NCBI RefSeq assembly: GCF_000980885.2
Contig: NZ_LBDA02000067.1
Span: forward strand, 1 to 64,000
Length of the DNA: 64,000 nucleotides
Direction: 5' to 3'
DNA from: Streptomyces malaysiense
Lineage (GTDB): Bacteria; Actinomycetota; Actinomycetes; Streptomycetales; Streptomycetaceae
The notes below the pieces were generated by a model, which saw only the letters and a program-made list of their open reading frames with translations, had not been told where the DNA came from and did no database searches. Shown in pieces: positions 27,527-35,273 of this stretch (positions are counted from its first letter, which is position 1; every line of letters starts with the position of its first letter). Position numbers and translations under genes: made by a program.

Positions 27527-28353
27527 GCGGGACGGCATCCGAACGGACGTACACGGGCAGCGGAGGCGACGGCATGAGCGGGGCGGTACGAACGTCGGCC
27601 GGGCGGCGGTTGGGGGCGCTCGGGCGGGCCGAAATCGCGCTGCTCGGGCGGAACCGGGGGGCCGTGGTCACCGCGCTGCTGGTGCCGCTCGCGCTGCCGT
27701 TCACCGTGCGGGGGGCGTACGCGCGGCTGGACCTGAAGGCGCACGGGGTGGACGCCGGCACCGCGATGCTGACGGCCGCCATCGGCTTCTCCTTCCTCTT
27801 CGCCGTCTACACCGCCCTGGTCGGCGCGTACGTCGCCCGCCGCGAGGAACTCGTCCTCAAGCGGCTGCGCACCGGCGAGCTCTCCGACGCCGAGATCCTC
27901 ACCGGCACCGCCCTGCCCGCCGTCGGACTCGGTCTCGCCCAGGCCCTGGTGCTGTCCGCCGGCTGCGCCCTGCTGCTGCACACCGGCCCGCCACGGGCGC
28001 CCTGGCTGATCCTGCCGGGACTGCTGTCCGGCCTCGTGGTGAGCGCCGCGCTCGCCGCCGTCACCGCGTCCTTCACCAGGACCACCGAGAGCGCCCAGGT
28101 GACCGCGCTGCCCCTGCTCCTCGTGTCCATGCTCGGCTCCGGGATCACGATCCCCGCCGCGGCCATGCCCGACCGGATGGCGTCGGTCTGCGCGCTGCTC
28201 CCGCTGTCCCCGGCGATCCGGCTCGTCGAGGCGGGCTGGACCGGGCGGTCGAGCGGCCCGGAGACGCTGGCCGCCCTGGCGACCGCGCTGGCCTGGACCG
28301 TGGTGGCGGTGTTTGCTGTACGACGGTGGTTCCGCTGGGAACCACGGCGCTGA
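27523..28353 (+). CDS. ABC-2 type transporter permease
   Basis: A 276-residue membrane subunit. After a hydrophilic N-terminus of about 45 residues there are six hydrophobic helices, the ABC-2 layout, with the conserved amphipathic LVLKRLRTGELSDAEIL segment between the second and third helices. The GTG at 27523 overlaps the ATPase stop codon. With the upstream ATPase it should form a heterotetrameric exporter for an unknown compound, perhaps a lipid, peptide or antibiotic. Confidence 0.9.
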   Translation: MSGTASERTYTGSGGDGMSGAVRTSAGRRLGALGRAEIALLGRNRGAVVTALLVPLALPFTVRGAYARLDLKAHGVDAGTAMLTAAIGFSFLFAVYTALVGAYVARREELVLKRLRTGELSDAEILTGTALPAVGLGLAQALVLSAGCALLLHTGPPRAPWLILPGLLSGLVVSAALAAVTASFTRTTESAQVTALPLLLVSMLGSGITIPAAAMPDRMASVCALLPLSPAIRLVEAGWTGRSSGPETLAALATALAWTVVAVFAVRRWFRWEPRR

Positions 28354-28361
28354 GAACGGGG

Positions 28362-29639
28362 GTGCGGCGCGTGCTGGGGCGGATGCGGAGCTGGCAGCGG
28401 CGGTACTGGGGCGAGCGGAGCAAGGCGGAGCGGGTCGAGTTCCAGAGCGTGGTCACCTGGAACGCCACCATCTGGGTGGTCCCGCTGAGCTGGCTGCTGC
28501 CCCCGATCACGGCCGGCCTCCACCGGCACCCGGGGGCCCTCCCGCTCGGCGTCCTGCTGATCGCCGTCGGTCTGCTCCAGTGTCTGGTCGCCTGCCGGCT
28601 CACCCGGCCCGTGCTCGACCACTACCTCGGCCGGTCCGCACTGCCCGCGCGGGCCCATCGCGGCGCGGCCCTGCTGCTTGCCCTGGCCCTCGCCCTGCTC
28701 GTGGCACTCGTCGCGCTCGGCAGGCTGGGCGGGACCACCAGCCGGATGATGCTCAGCGCGGTGCTCATGCCCTTCGGAATGACCTACGCGTTCACCGTCC
28801 CCGTGGCCGTGTTCCTGCGCCGGTCCGCCGCCCTGTCTGCGCTGCTCGCGGTGGCCCTGACGCTCATCCACCCCAGCGGCCTCGGCGTGCTGGCGACCGT
28901 GCTGGCGGCCGCCTTCGCCACCGCCTTCACGCTGATGGCCGCCCGCTGCGGCGCCTGGACCCTCTCGGTGCTCTGGGAGGCCGAACGCGGCCGGGAGATC
29001 CAGGCCAGGCTCGCGGTGGCCGAGGAACGGCTGCGGTTCGGGCGCGATCTGCACGACGTCCTCGGGCGGAACCTCTCCGTGATCTCCCTCAAGAGCGAAC
29101 TGGCCGTCCAACTGGCCCGGCGGGGGCGGCCGGAGGCGGTGGAGCAGATGATCGAGGTGCAGCGGATCGCGCAGGAGTCCCAGCGGGAGGTGCGGGCCGT
29201 CGTACGCGGCTACCGGGAGGCCGATCTGGGCGCCGAACTGGCGGGCGCGCAGGGCGTGCTGGAGGCGGCCGGGATCGACTGCGAGGTGCACGCGGAGCCG
29301 GCCGGGCTGCCCGCCGAGGTGCAGTCGGCGCTCGGCTGGGTGGTGCGGGAGGCGACCACCAATGTGCTGCGGCACGGGGACGCCCGGCGGTGTGCGGTGG
29401 GACTGGCGGTACGAGAGGGGTCGGTGGTGCTGACGGTGCAGAACGACGGGGTGCGGGCCGCCGCGACGAGCGCAGGCCGCGGGTCGGGGCTCGCCGGGCT
29501 GCGGGAGCGGCTCGCGGCGGTGGGCGGGACGCTGACGGCCGGTGCCGCGGACGGGGACCGGTTCCGGCTGGTGGCCGAGGTGCCGTTGCCGAAGGGGGCG
29601 CCGCGAACGGCGCGGGAAGTGAGTGACATCACGTCATGA
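28362..29639 (+). CDS. Membrane sensor histidine kinase (HisKA_3, DesK-like)
   Basis: A 425-residue NarL-type kinase. Five to six transmembrane helices (about 36-200) make up an integral sensor domain without a large extracellular loop. The phospho-accepting His231 is in GRDLHDVLGRNLSVI (HisKA_3), and the ATPase domain has REATTNVLRHGDA and the GRGSGLAGLRERLAAVGG lid. The closest described layout is the membrane-sensing kinase DesK. The start is GTG at 28362, nine bases after the permease stop; GTG 28371 is possible. Its stop overlaps the response regulator start (ATGA). Confidence 0.9.
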   Translation: MRRVLGRMRSWQRRYWGERSKAERVEFQSVVTWNATIWVVPLSWLLPPITAGLHRHPGALPLGVLLIAVGLLQCLVACRLTRPVLDHYLGRSALPARAHRGAALLLALALALLVALVALGRLGGTTSRMMLSAVLMPFGMTYAFTVPVAVFLRRSAALSALLAVALTLIHPSGLGVLATVLAAAFATAFTLMAARCGAWTLSVLWEAERGREIQARLAVAEERLRFGRDLHDVLGRNLSVISLKSELAVQLARRGRPEAVEQMIEVQRIAQESQREVRAVVRGYREADLGAELAGAQGVLEAAGIDCEVHAEPAGLPAEVQSALGWVVREATTNVLRHGDARRCAVGLAVREGSVVLTVQNDGVRAAATSAGRGSGLAGLRERLAAVGGTLTAGAADGDRFRLVAEVPLPKGAPRTAREVSDITS

Positions 29640-30250
29640 GTGATCCGGTACGACTGCTGCTCGCCGACGACGAGCACCTGATCCGGGGCGCGCTGGCCGC
29701 CCTGCTCTCGCTCGAGGACGATCTGTTGGTGGTCGCGGAGGCGGCCACCGGACCCGAGGCCCTGGCGATGGCGCGGGCGCACGCCCCCGATGTGGCGGTG
29801 CTGGACCTCCAGATGCCGGGCCTGGACGGTGTGAGGGTCGCCACATCCCTGCGGGCCGAACTGCCCGGCTGCCGGGTGCTGATCGTCACCGGTCACGGGC
29901 GGCCGGGGCACCTGAAGCGGGCCCTCGCGGCGGGGGTGCGCGGCTTCGTGCCGAAGACCGTCAGCGCACAGCGGCTCGCCGAGATCATCCGGACCGTGCA
30001 CGCCGGAAACCGCTACGTGGACCCGGAATTGGCCGCCGACGCGATCTCCGCCGGGGACTCCCCGCTGACCGCCCGGGAGGCGGAGGTGCTGGAGCTGGCC
30101 GCCGACGGGGCGCCGGTCGCGGAGATCGCCGAGCGGGCCGCGCTGTCCCCCGGGACCGTGCGCAACTACCTCTCCTCGGCCGTCACCAAGCTCGGCGCCG
30201 AGAACCGGCATACGGCGGTACGTCTCGCCCGCGAGCGAGGTTGGGTATAG
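29636..30250 (+). CDS. LuxR/NarL-family response regulator
   Basis: A 204-residue DNA-binding response regulator partnered with the kinase directly upstream. The receiver domain has the acidic pocket LLADDEH (D11, D12), phospho-accepting Asp57 in VLDLQMPG and Lys in FVPKTVS. The C-terminal helix-turn-helix begins LTAREAEVLELAADG and includes LSPGTVRNYLSSAVTKLG. It probably controls the ABC transporter in the same operon. The start overlaps the kinase stop. Confidence 0.95.
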   Translation: MSDPVRLLLADDEHLIRGALAALLSLEDDLLVVAEAATGPEALAMARAHAPDVAVLDLQMPGLDGVRVATSLRAELPGCRVLIVTGHGRPGHLKRALAAGVRGFVPKTVSAQRLAEIIRTVHAGNRYVDPELAADAISAGDSPLTAREAEVLELAADGAPVAEIAERAALSPGTVRNYLSSAVTKLGAENRHTAVRLARERGWV

Positions 30251-30273
30251 TAGCTCTCGCGCCACGGCGCACT

Positions 30274-30346
30274 GCGGACGTAGCTCAGTTGGTAGAGCGC
30301 AACCTTGCCAAGGTTGAGGTCGCGAGTTCGAGCCTCGTCGTCCGCT
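30274..30346 (+). tRNA. tRNA-Gly (GCC anticodon), copy 2
   Basis: A 73-nt gene identical in body to tRNA-Gly copy 1, starting 24 bp after the response regulator stop codon. Unlike copy 1 the gene continues CCGG, so CCA is not encoded. Confidence 0.96.
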
Positions 30347-30353
30347 CCGGATA

Positions 30354-30382
30354 AAGGCCCCGGTCCATCGGACCGGGGCCTT
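30354..30382. terminator. Bidirectional terminator between tRNA-Gly copy 2 and purC
   Basis: A 13-bp perfect stem (AAGGCCCCGGTCC and complement, loop ATC) serves the tRNA on the plus strand and purC on the minus strand. Confidence 0.9.
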
Positions 30383-30392
30383 CCTCGTGTGC

Positions 30393-31292
30393 CTAGGACC
30401 AGCTGGTGCCGGTCAGGCGCTCGTACGCCTCCACGTACTTGGCGCGGGTGGCGTCCACGACGTGCTGGGGCAGCGGCGGCGGGGGCTGCTCGCTCTTGCG
30501 GTCCCAGCCGGACTCCGCGGAGGTCAGCCAGTCACGCACGAACTGCTTGTCGTACGACGGCTGCGCGCGCCCCGGCTGCCACTGGTCGGCCGGCCAGAAG
30601 CGGGAGGAGTCCGGGGTGAGCACCTCGTCGGCGAGGACGAGCGTGTCGCCGTCGAAGCCGAACTCGAACTTGGTGTCCGCGAGGATGATGCCCCGCTCGC
30701 GGGCGATGTCGCGGGCCCGGGAGTAGACGGCGAGGGTGGCCTGGCGCAGCTGGGCGGCGGTCTCGGCGCCGACCTGGCGGGCGACCTCCTCGTACGAGAC
30801 GTTCTCGTCGTGCTCGCCGACCTCGGCCTTGGTGGCCGGGGTGAAGATCGGGGTGGGCAGCTCGGAGCCGTCGACGAGGCCCTCGGGGAGGGCGAGGCCG
30901 CACACGGTCCGGGAGTCCTCGTACTCCACCAGGCCCGAGCCGGTGAGGTAGCCGCGGGCCACGCACTCGACCGGGATCATCCGCAGCGACTTGCAGACCA
31001 GGGTCCGGCCCGCCCAGTCGGCGGGGGCGCCGACGGGCAGCTCCTCGGAGATCACATGGTTCGGGGCCAGGTCGCGCAGCTGGTCGAACCACCACAGGGA
31101 CAGCCGGGTCAGGACACGGCCCTTGTCGGGGATCTCCGTGGGGAGCACCCAGTCGTAGGCGGAGATGCGGTCGCTGGCGACCATCACGAGGTCGCCCGCC
31201 TCGTTCCGGTAGAGGTCCCGCACCTTTCCGGTGTGCAGGTGCACCAGGCCCGGAACCTGGATCGGCTCGGGCTTTTCTACGAATCCGGACAC
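30393..31292 (-). CDS. purC: SAICAR synthetase
   Basis: A 299-residue phosphoribosylaminoimidazole-succinocarboxamide synthase (purine step 8). The N-terminus HTGKVRDLYRN, the following VASDRISAYDW and the LRMIPVECVARGYLTGSG segment are typical, as is DTKFEFGFDG. The GTG at 31292 is preceded by GGGGAGG at a good distance. Transcribed alone; its terminator is shared with tRNA-Gly copy 2. Confidence 0.98.
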   Translation of the reverse strand: MSGFVEKPEPIQVPGLVHLHTGKVRDLYRNEAGDLVMVASDRISAYDWVLPTEIPDKGRVLTRLSLWWFDQLRDLAPNHVISEELPVGAPADWAGRTLVCKSLRMIPVECVARGYLTGSGLVEYEDSRTVCGLALPEGLVDGSELPTPIFTPATKAEVGEHDENVSYEEVARQVGAETAAQLRQATLAVYSRARDIARERGIILADTKFEFGFDGDTLVLADEVLTPDSSRFWPADQWQPGRAQPSYDKQFVRDWLTSAESGWDRKSEQPPPPLPQHVVDATRAKYVEAYERLTGTSWS

Positions 31293-31383
31293 GGTTCCTC
31301 CCCGTGGTTCTGTCCAACTGCCTCGATTCTCCCCTATGGGGCGGTCGGATCCGGCCAGGGGTCGCCCGGGGCCGGGAGCCGGC

Positions 31384-32880
31384 TCAGTCGCGCTTGCAGA
31401 TGCGGTCCAGGAGGTTGGCCGTGGCCCGCTGGATACGGGGGTCCACATGGCCGGGGCGATCCAGGGCCGGGGACCAGGCGAAGGTGCCGGAGGCGAACAC
31501 CCAGGCGCCGGACGGGGCCCGGTACAGGGAGGTCTCCTGGTGGCGCAGGGTGCCGCCGGCGTCGGTGTACGGGGAGTGCGAGAGCAGGATGCGCTCGTCG
31601 TGCGCGGGCAGCGCGGTGCGCGGGAAGTACCGGTCGGCCTCGCCCGCGACCAGGCCGGGGATCTCGTCGCCCTCGTGCGCGCCGGTGGCCTCCCACAGCC
31701 AGTGGCCGGCGTTGCGCACGATCAGCGGGCGCGGTTCGGGCACCCGGCCCGCGTACTGGATGCCGATCAGCTCCTGTTCGGGGCGGTCGACCTCCCGCCA
31801 CAGCACCGGCCTGCCCGGTCCCTTGCGCTTGCGGCAGGTCAGCAGCCGGTCCGGCGTCCCGGACGGCGAGGGCCCCAACTCGACCTGCCAGTACATGGTG
31901 TTGGCGGAGAGGAAGACCAGCGAGGTGCCGTGGTCGCGGGCCAGTTCGGCGGCGCGGCGCATGGGCGGCGTCCAGTACTCGTCGTGGCCCGGGAAGATCA
32001 GGCCCCGGTAGCGGGTGGGGTCCACCCGGCCGGCGTGCAGGTCACGGGCGTCGGCGTAGGCGAGGTCGTAGCCGTAGCGCTCGGCCCAGCGGATGACGTC
32101 GTAGGCGTGCCCGACGTGCAGCGGCAGGCCCGCGCCCGCGTAGGGCCGGTCGAAGGAGACCGTGGTAGCCGCGTCGGCCTCGCCGAGCAGCGCGCCCTGT
32201 TCGTCCCAGGCGTGGTAGAGGCTGGCGCCGGTGTGCCCGTCCTCCGGGTACAGGTTGTACGCCTGCCACGTCACGTCGGGCAGCAGCAGCAGGAGATCGG
32301 CCGGGCGGTCGTCGCGGACCGTGAACGGCACATGGGAGCGGTAGCCGTCGGCGGTGGTCAGCACGGCCACATAGGCGCCGACGCCCCAGTGCGAGGGCAC
32401 CTGGAGGCGCCAGGACAGCCACCAGTGGTGGCAGGAGACCGTGCGGTCGGCGGCCAGCGGCGGGGGCTGCACGATGCCGGACAGCCGGGGGCTGGTGGTG
32501 ATCTTGGCGGCGCCGTCGCCCGCGTAGTGGCCGATCCGGTAGATGTCGACGGAGAACTCCTGCGGCGGGTCGACCGTGATGTGGAAGTCGATCGCCCCGC
32601 CGGGCGCGACCGCGCCGGTGGCGGTGAAACCCTTGATCTGGCGGTGCACATCGTCGGCCGAACGGGGGCCGCCGGGGGAGGTGCGCGGCGCGGGGATGCG
32701 CGCGTCGTCCCGGGTGTGCTGCTGGGGAACGGCGTCGACGTACCAGGGCACGACGTGGCCGGTGTCGTCGAAGTAGGTCTCGCTGCCGCGCAGCCAGGGC
32801 ACCGGGCCCAGGCCGAAGGGATCCGTGACGGCGTGCGCGATCGCTCCGGACTCCCAGCGGCGGATGTGGTCCGAGGCCAT
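31384..32880 (-). CDS. N,N-dimethylformamidase beta subunit-like protein
   Basis: A 498-residue cytoplasmic protein that matches the large (beta) subunit-like family of DMFase: an N-terminal region with KGFTATGAVAPGG and DIYRIGHYAGDGA, then LLLPDVTWQAYNLYPEDGHTG and FPGHDEYWTPPMRRA. In the characterised enzyme this subunit holds the iron site and needs a small alpha subunit, but none is seen next to it. The real substrate is therefore probably not DMF. A signal peptide is absent. ATG at 32880; unlinked to the purine genes around it by function. Confidence 0.85.
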   Translation of the reverse strand: MASDHIRRWESGAIAHAVTDPFGLGPVPWLRGSETYFDDTGHVVPWYVDAVPQQHTRDDARIPAPRTSPGGPRSADDVHRQIKGFTATGAVAPGGAIDFHITVDPPQEFSVDIYRIGHYAGDGAAKITTSPRLSGIVQPPPLAADRTVSCHHWWLSWRLQVPSHWGVGAYVAVLTTADGYRSHVPFTVRDDRPADLLLLLPDVTWQAYNLYPEDGHTGASLYHAWDEQGALLGEADAATTVSFDRPYAGAGLPLHVGHAYDVIRWAERYGYDLAYADARDLHAGRVDPTRYRGLIFPGHDEYWTPPMRRAAELARDHGTSLVFLSANTMYWQVELGPSPSGTPDRLLTCRKRKGPGRPVLWREVDRPEQELIGIQYAGRVPEPRPLIVRNAGHWLWEATGAHEGDEIPGLVAGEADRYFPRTALPAHDERILLSHSPYTDAGGTLRHQETSLYRAPSGAWVFASGTFAWSPALDRPGHVDPRIQRATANLLDRICKRD

Positions 32881-33091
32881 GGTCGCTCCCCTCCCCGAGC
32901 CCCCCGATGTCCTGTGGGCGGGTGGTGCTCGCGGTGCTCGGCCGTGCTGTCGTATGTCGCATGCCTTTGCCAGGTGCGTGATGGTTCCAGCACATCACAT
33001 GACGCACGGGCTCGGTCACTATTCGTTGCGAATTGACCTGAAGTGGAAGCCGAGGCTCCCGTCGGGCGAGGTGTCTCGGCCGTGGGCCGCC

Positions 33092-33154
33092 GGACGAGGC
33101 GTCCTGACTGTCGGACGAGGCGTATCGGCTGTCAGACGAGGCGTATCGGTTTCT
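33092..33154. repeat. Three imperfect 21-bp tandem repeats at a gene end
   Basis: Units 33092-33112, 33113-33133 and 33134-33154 share (G/A)GACGAGGCGT and differ mainly in their last half. The stop codon of the M48-like gene (33132-33134, minus strand) spans the second and third units, so the last codons (encoding PIRLV) have been copied into the 3' flank. Confidence 0.75.
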
Positions 33155-34943
33155 CGGGGCGTATACCCGCGGCGGCCAGCCACTCCCGCAGCGGGCCCGG
33201 GTCGCCCTCCTCGATCAGGCTCAGCACCCGGGGGGTCAGGTCGGCCGCCCGCTCGCCGTGCAGCAGCAGGGACGGGCCGTCCAGCCAGTCCAGGGCGGGG
33301 ACCGCGCCCGCGGTGTCGACGGCGGCGCAGCACACCATCGCCGTGACGTGATCGGTCAGCAGTTCGCGGGCGGTACGCGGGGGCTGGAGGGGGACGAGGG
33401 GCAGCGCGCCGCCGTCCCAGAGGGTGCTGGGCGGGCCCTGTCCGGCGGCGGTGGCGCCGCGCGGCACGGCGTTCTCCTCCCGGGCCACCTCGGCGCTGAG
33501 GCCGGCGGCGAGGAGGGCGCTGCGTTCGGTGCCGGGGTCGTCGTCCTCGGCGGGGCCGTCGTCCTCGTCCGGGTCGACGGCCGCCGTGGGACCCGGGCAG
33601 GAGTCCGGGTCGGCGTGCGCGGGGACGAGGGCGGTCCCGGGCGCGGCGGCCGCCGGGCCGACGGGGTCCGCGGGCTCGGTGAGGTGGTCCAGGATCCGGG
33701 CCAGGGTGGGGCCCGCGGTGTGCCGGACGGGACGGGTGCCGAGGGAGTCCAGGACGCGGTGCAGGCGGGCCGCGTCGGCCCGCCAGGTGCGGTCCACGAC
33801 CTCCTCCGGGTACGCCTGCCAGTCCACCGGCGCCCAGTCGGCGCGGGGTCCGGCGGGGCCGCCGTGGAAGAGGCGCGCGGCGAGCAGCGAGGTGGCCTCG
33901 TCCACGCTGCCGGGCTCCTCCAGGAGATCGCAGGCGGGCCGCTCGCCGAGGCGCGAGGTGAAGCCCTCGGCCAGCCGGTCGCGCCGGGACAGCTCGGTGA
34001 GCGCGGCCACCACACCCGCGTCCAGCCGGGAGGGCCAGCGGCCCATCCGCCAGGCGGGCAGCGCCACCCGGGTCAGCAGCCGGTCCCAGCCCGCGTACGC
34101 GAGCCCGACCTGCTCCTGGGCGACGATCCGCAGTCCGTAGTCCACCGTCCGCGCCCGCTCGGCGGCCGCCGCGGCGACCCCGCGCTCCATCTGCGCGGCG
34201 TGCTCCCGGCAGGCGCCCAGCAGCAGCCGGGCCACCCGGCCGAGGAGCGCGCACGCCCCGCGGGCCAGCGGCCCCCGCCGCGGCGTGGCGGCTACGGCGA
34301 GGGTGGCGTCGAGGCCGCGCACGAAACGGCGTGCGGCGGCTATGTCGGGGTGCGCCGAGGGGCCCGTACCGGCGACGACCGGGGCGATGACGGCACGCAG
34401 TTCACCGACCCGCATCCACCACAGGAACGGGGAGCCGATGACGAGGACCGGCGTGACGGGGACCCGTCGGGGGCGGCGCCGCTCGCCCGGTACCTCCGCG
34501 TCGCCGGGACCCGGCCGCGCGGGCGGGCCGTGCGCGGCGTGCGAACGGTCCTCAAGCCAGCTGTCGCAGTCCGGGGTGAGGGCTATGGCGGAGGGCGCCG
34601 GGACCTCCAGCCGCTCGGCGAGGTCGCGCACCATCCGGTACAGGTCGGGGGCGGACTCCTCCGTGACCGGCACCGTCGGGGTCATGGCGGGGCGGGCGCG
34701 GGCGACGACCAGGGCGATGCCGGCGGTGGCCAGCAGGACGAGGACCGCGAGGGCGCCCACGGCCCAGCGAGCGGCGTCCCAGCCGGGGCCCACCAGATGG
34801 CCCGTGGCCGCGCCGGCCAGCAGGACCACCTCGGCCGCCGCGGGCAGCACGGCCGCGCCCAGGGCCCGGCCCCGGACCCGCAACACCGCGAGGGCCCGGG
34901 AACGCGCGGCCTGCGCGCCCGCTTCCACACCGATTCCGGTCAC
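33132..34943 (-). CDS. M48-like membrane protein lacking the zinc site
   Basis: A 603-residue protein. Two hydrophobic segments (about 28-52 and 60-81) precede a domain that looks like M48 (HtpX-type) peptidases: APDLYRMVRDLAERLEVPAP, then VLVIGSPFLWWMRVGELRAVIAP. In active members ELRAVLAHELGH follows here; this protein has ELRAVIAPVVAG, so both zinc His and the catalytic Glu are missing. It is probably a pseudo-peptidase. The rest is Ala/Arg-rich, with an acidic DEDDGPAEDDD stretch near residue 440. GTG start at 34943. Tandem repeats lie beyond both ends of the gene. Confidence 0.75.
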   Translation of the reverse strand: MTGIGVEAGAQAARSRALAVLRVRGRALGAAVLPAAAEVVLLAGAATGHLVGPGWDAARWAVGALAVLVLLATAGIALVVARARPAMTPTVPVTEESAPDLYRMVRDLAERLEVPAPSAIALTPDCDSWLEDRSHAAHGPPARPGPGDAEVPGERRRPRRVPVTPVLVIGSPFLWWMRVGELRAVIAPVVAGTGPSAHPDIAAARRFVRGLDATLAVAATPRRGPLARGACALLGRVARLLLGACREHAAQMERGVAAAAAERARTVDYGLRIVAQEQVGLAYAGWDRLLTRVALPAWRMGRWPSRLDAGVVAALTELSRRDRLAEGFTSRLGERPACDLLEEPGSVDEATSLLAARLFHGGPAGPRADWAPVDWQAYPEEVVDRTWRADAARLHRVLDSLGTRPVRHTAGPTLARILDHLTEPADPVGPAAAAPGTALVPAHADPDSCPGPTAAVDPDEDDGPAEDDDPGTERSALLAAGLSAEVAREENAVPRGATAAGQGPPSTLWDGGALPLVPLQPPRTARELLTDHVTAMVCCAAVDTAGAVPALDWLDGPSLLLHGERAADLTPRVLSLIEEGDPGPLREWLAAAGIRPEKPIRLV

Positions 34944-35028
34944 GTGCCGACCTCACCCCCTCCCTTGTCGATGCCGTGCTGTCCTGGTGCTGCTCACTCC
35001 CCCACTGTGGCATCCGTCACTGACAACG

Positions 35029-35094
35029 CAATGCCGGTGGGCCAAGTGCGCAGTACCGATGAGCCAAGTGCGCAATGCCGGTGTGCCAAGCGCC
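35029..35094. repeat. Three 22-bp direct repeats, possible operator array
   Basis: Units 35029-35050, 35051-35072 and 35073-35094 follow the pattern CA(A/G)T(G/A)CCG(G/A)TG-N-GCCAAG(T/C)GCG. They are exactly in phase at 22 bp (two helical turns) and end 86 bp upstream of the M48-like gene start, as expected for cooperative binding of a regulator. Confidence 0.75.
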
Positions 35095-35203
35095 GGAGCG
35101 CTTGCGCGGCACCCTAGTTGCGCCCCCGGCCCACGTCAGCCGGATGGGCGATTGCTCACTCGATGGAATGGCTTTGGTCAGAGCTGGGTGACAGAAAGCA
35201 AAG

Positions 35204-35236
35204 ATCAGGCCCCGGATTGCGAATCCGGGGCCTGAT
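35204..35236 (-). terminator. purD terminator
   Basis: A 15-bp perfect stem (ATCAGGCCCCGGATT and complement, 3-nt loop) is followed on the minus strand by CTTTGCTTTC. Confidence 0.9.
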
Positions 35237-35273
35237 GGGGTGAAACGGGAGCTGGGAGACGTCGGAAGGGCGC

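Larger units (their letters stand above)
34944..35273. other. Upstream region of the M48-like gene and purD terminator
   Basis: No gene is supported in these 330 bp. The left part holds the promoter of the M48-like gene with three 22-bp direct repeats. The right part holds the purD terminator. The stretch between them (35100-35200) is unremarkable apart from a CTTTGGTCAGAG segment. Confidence 0.5.

Noticed and set aside
27807..29375. Minus-strand open frame over the permease and kinase
   Set aside because: Antisense to two genes with intact family motifs and four-base overlaps.
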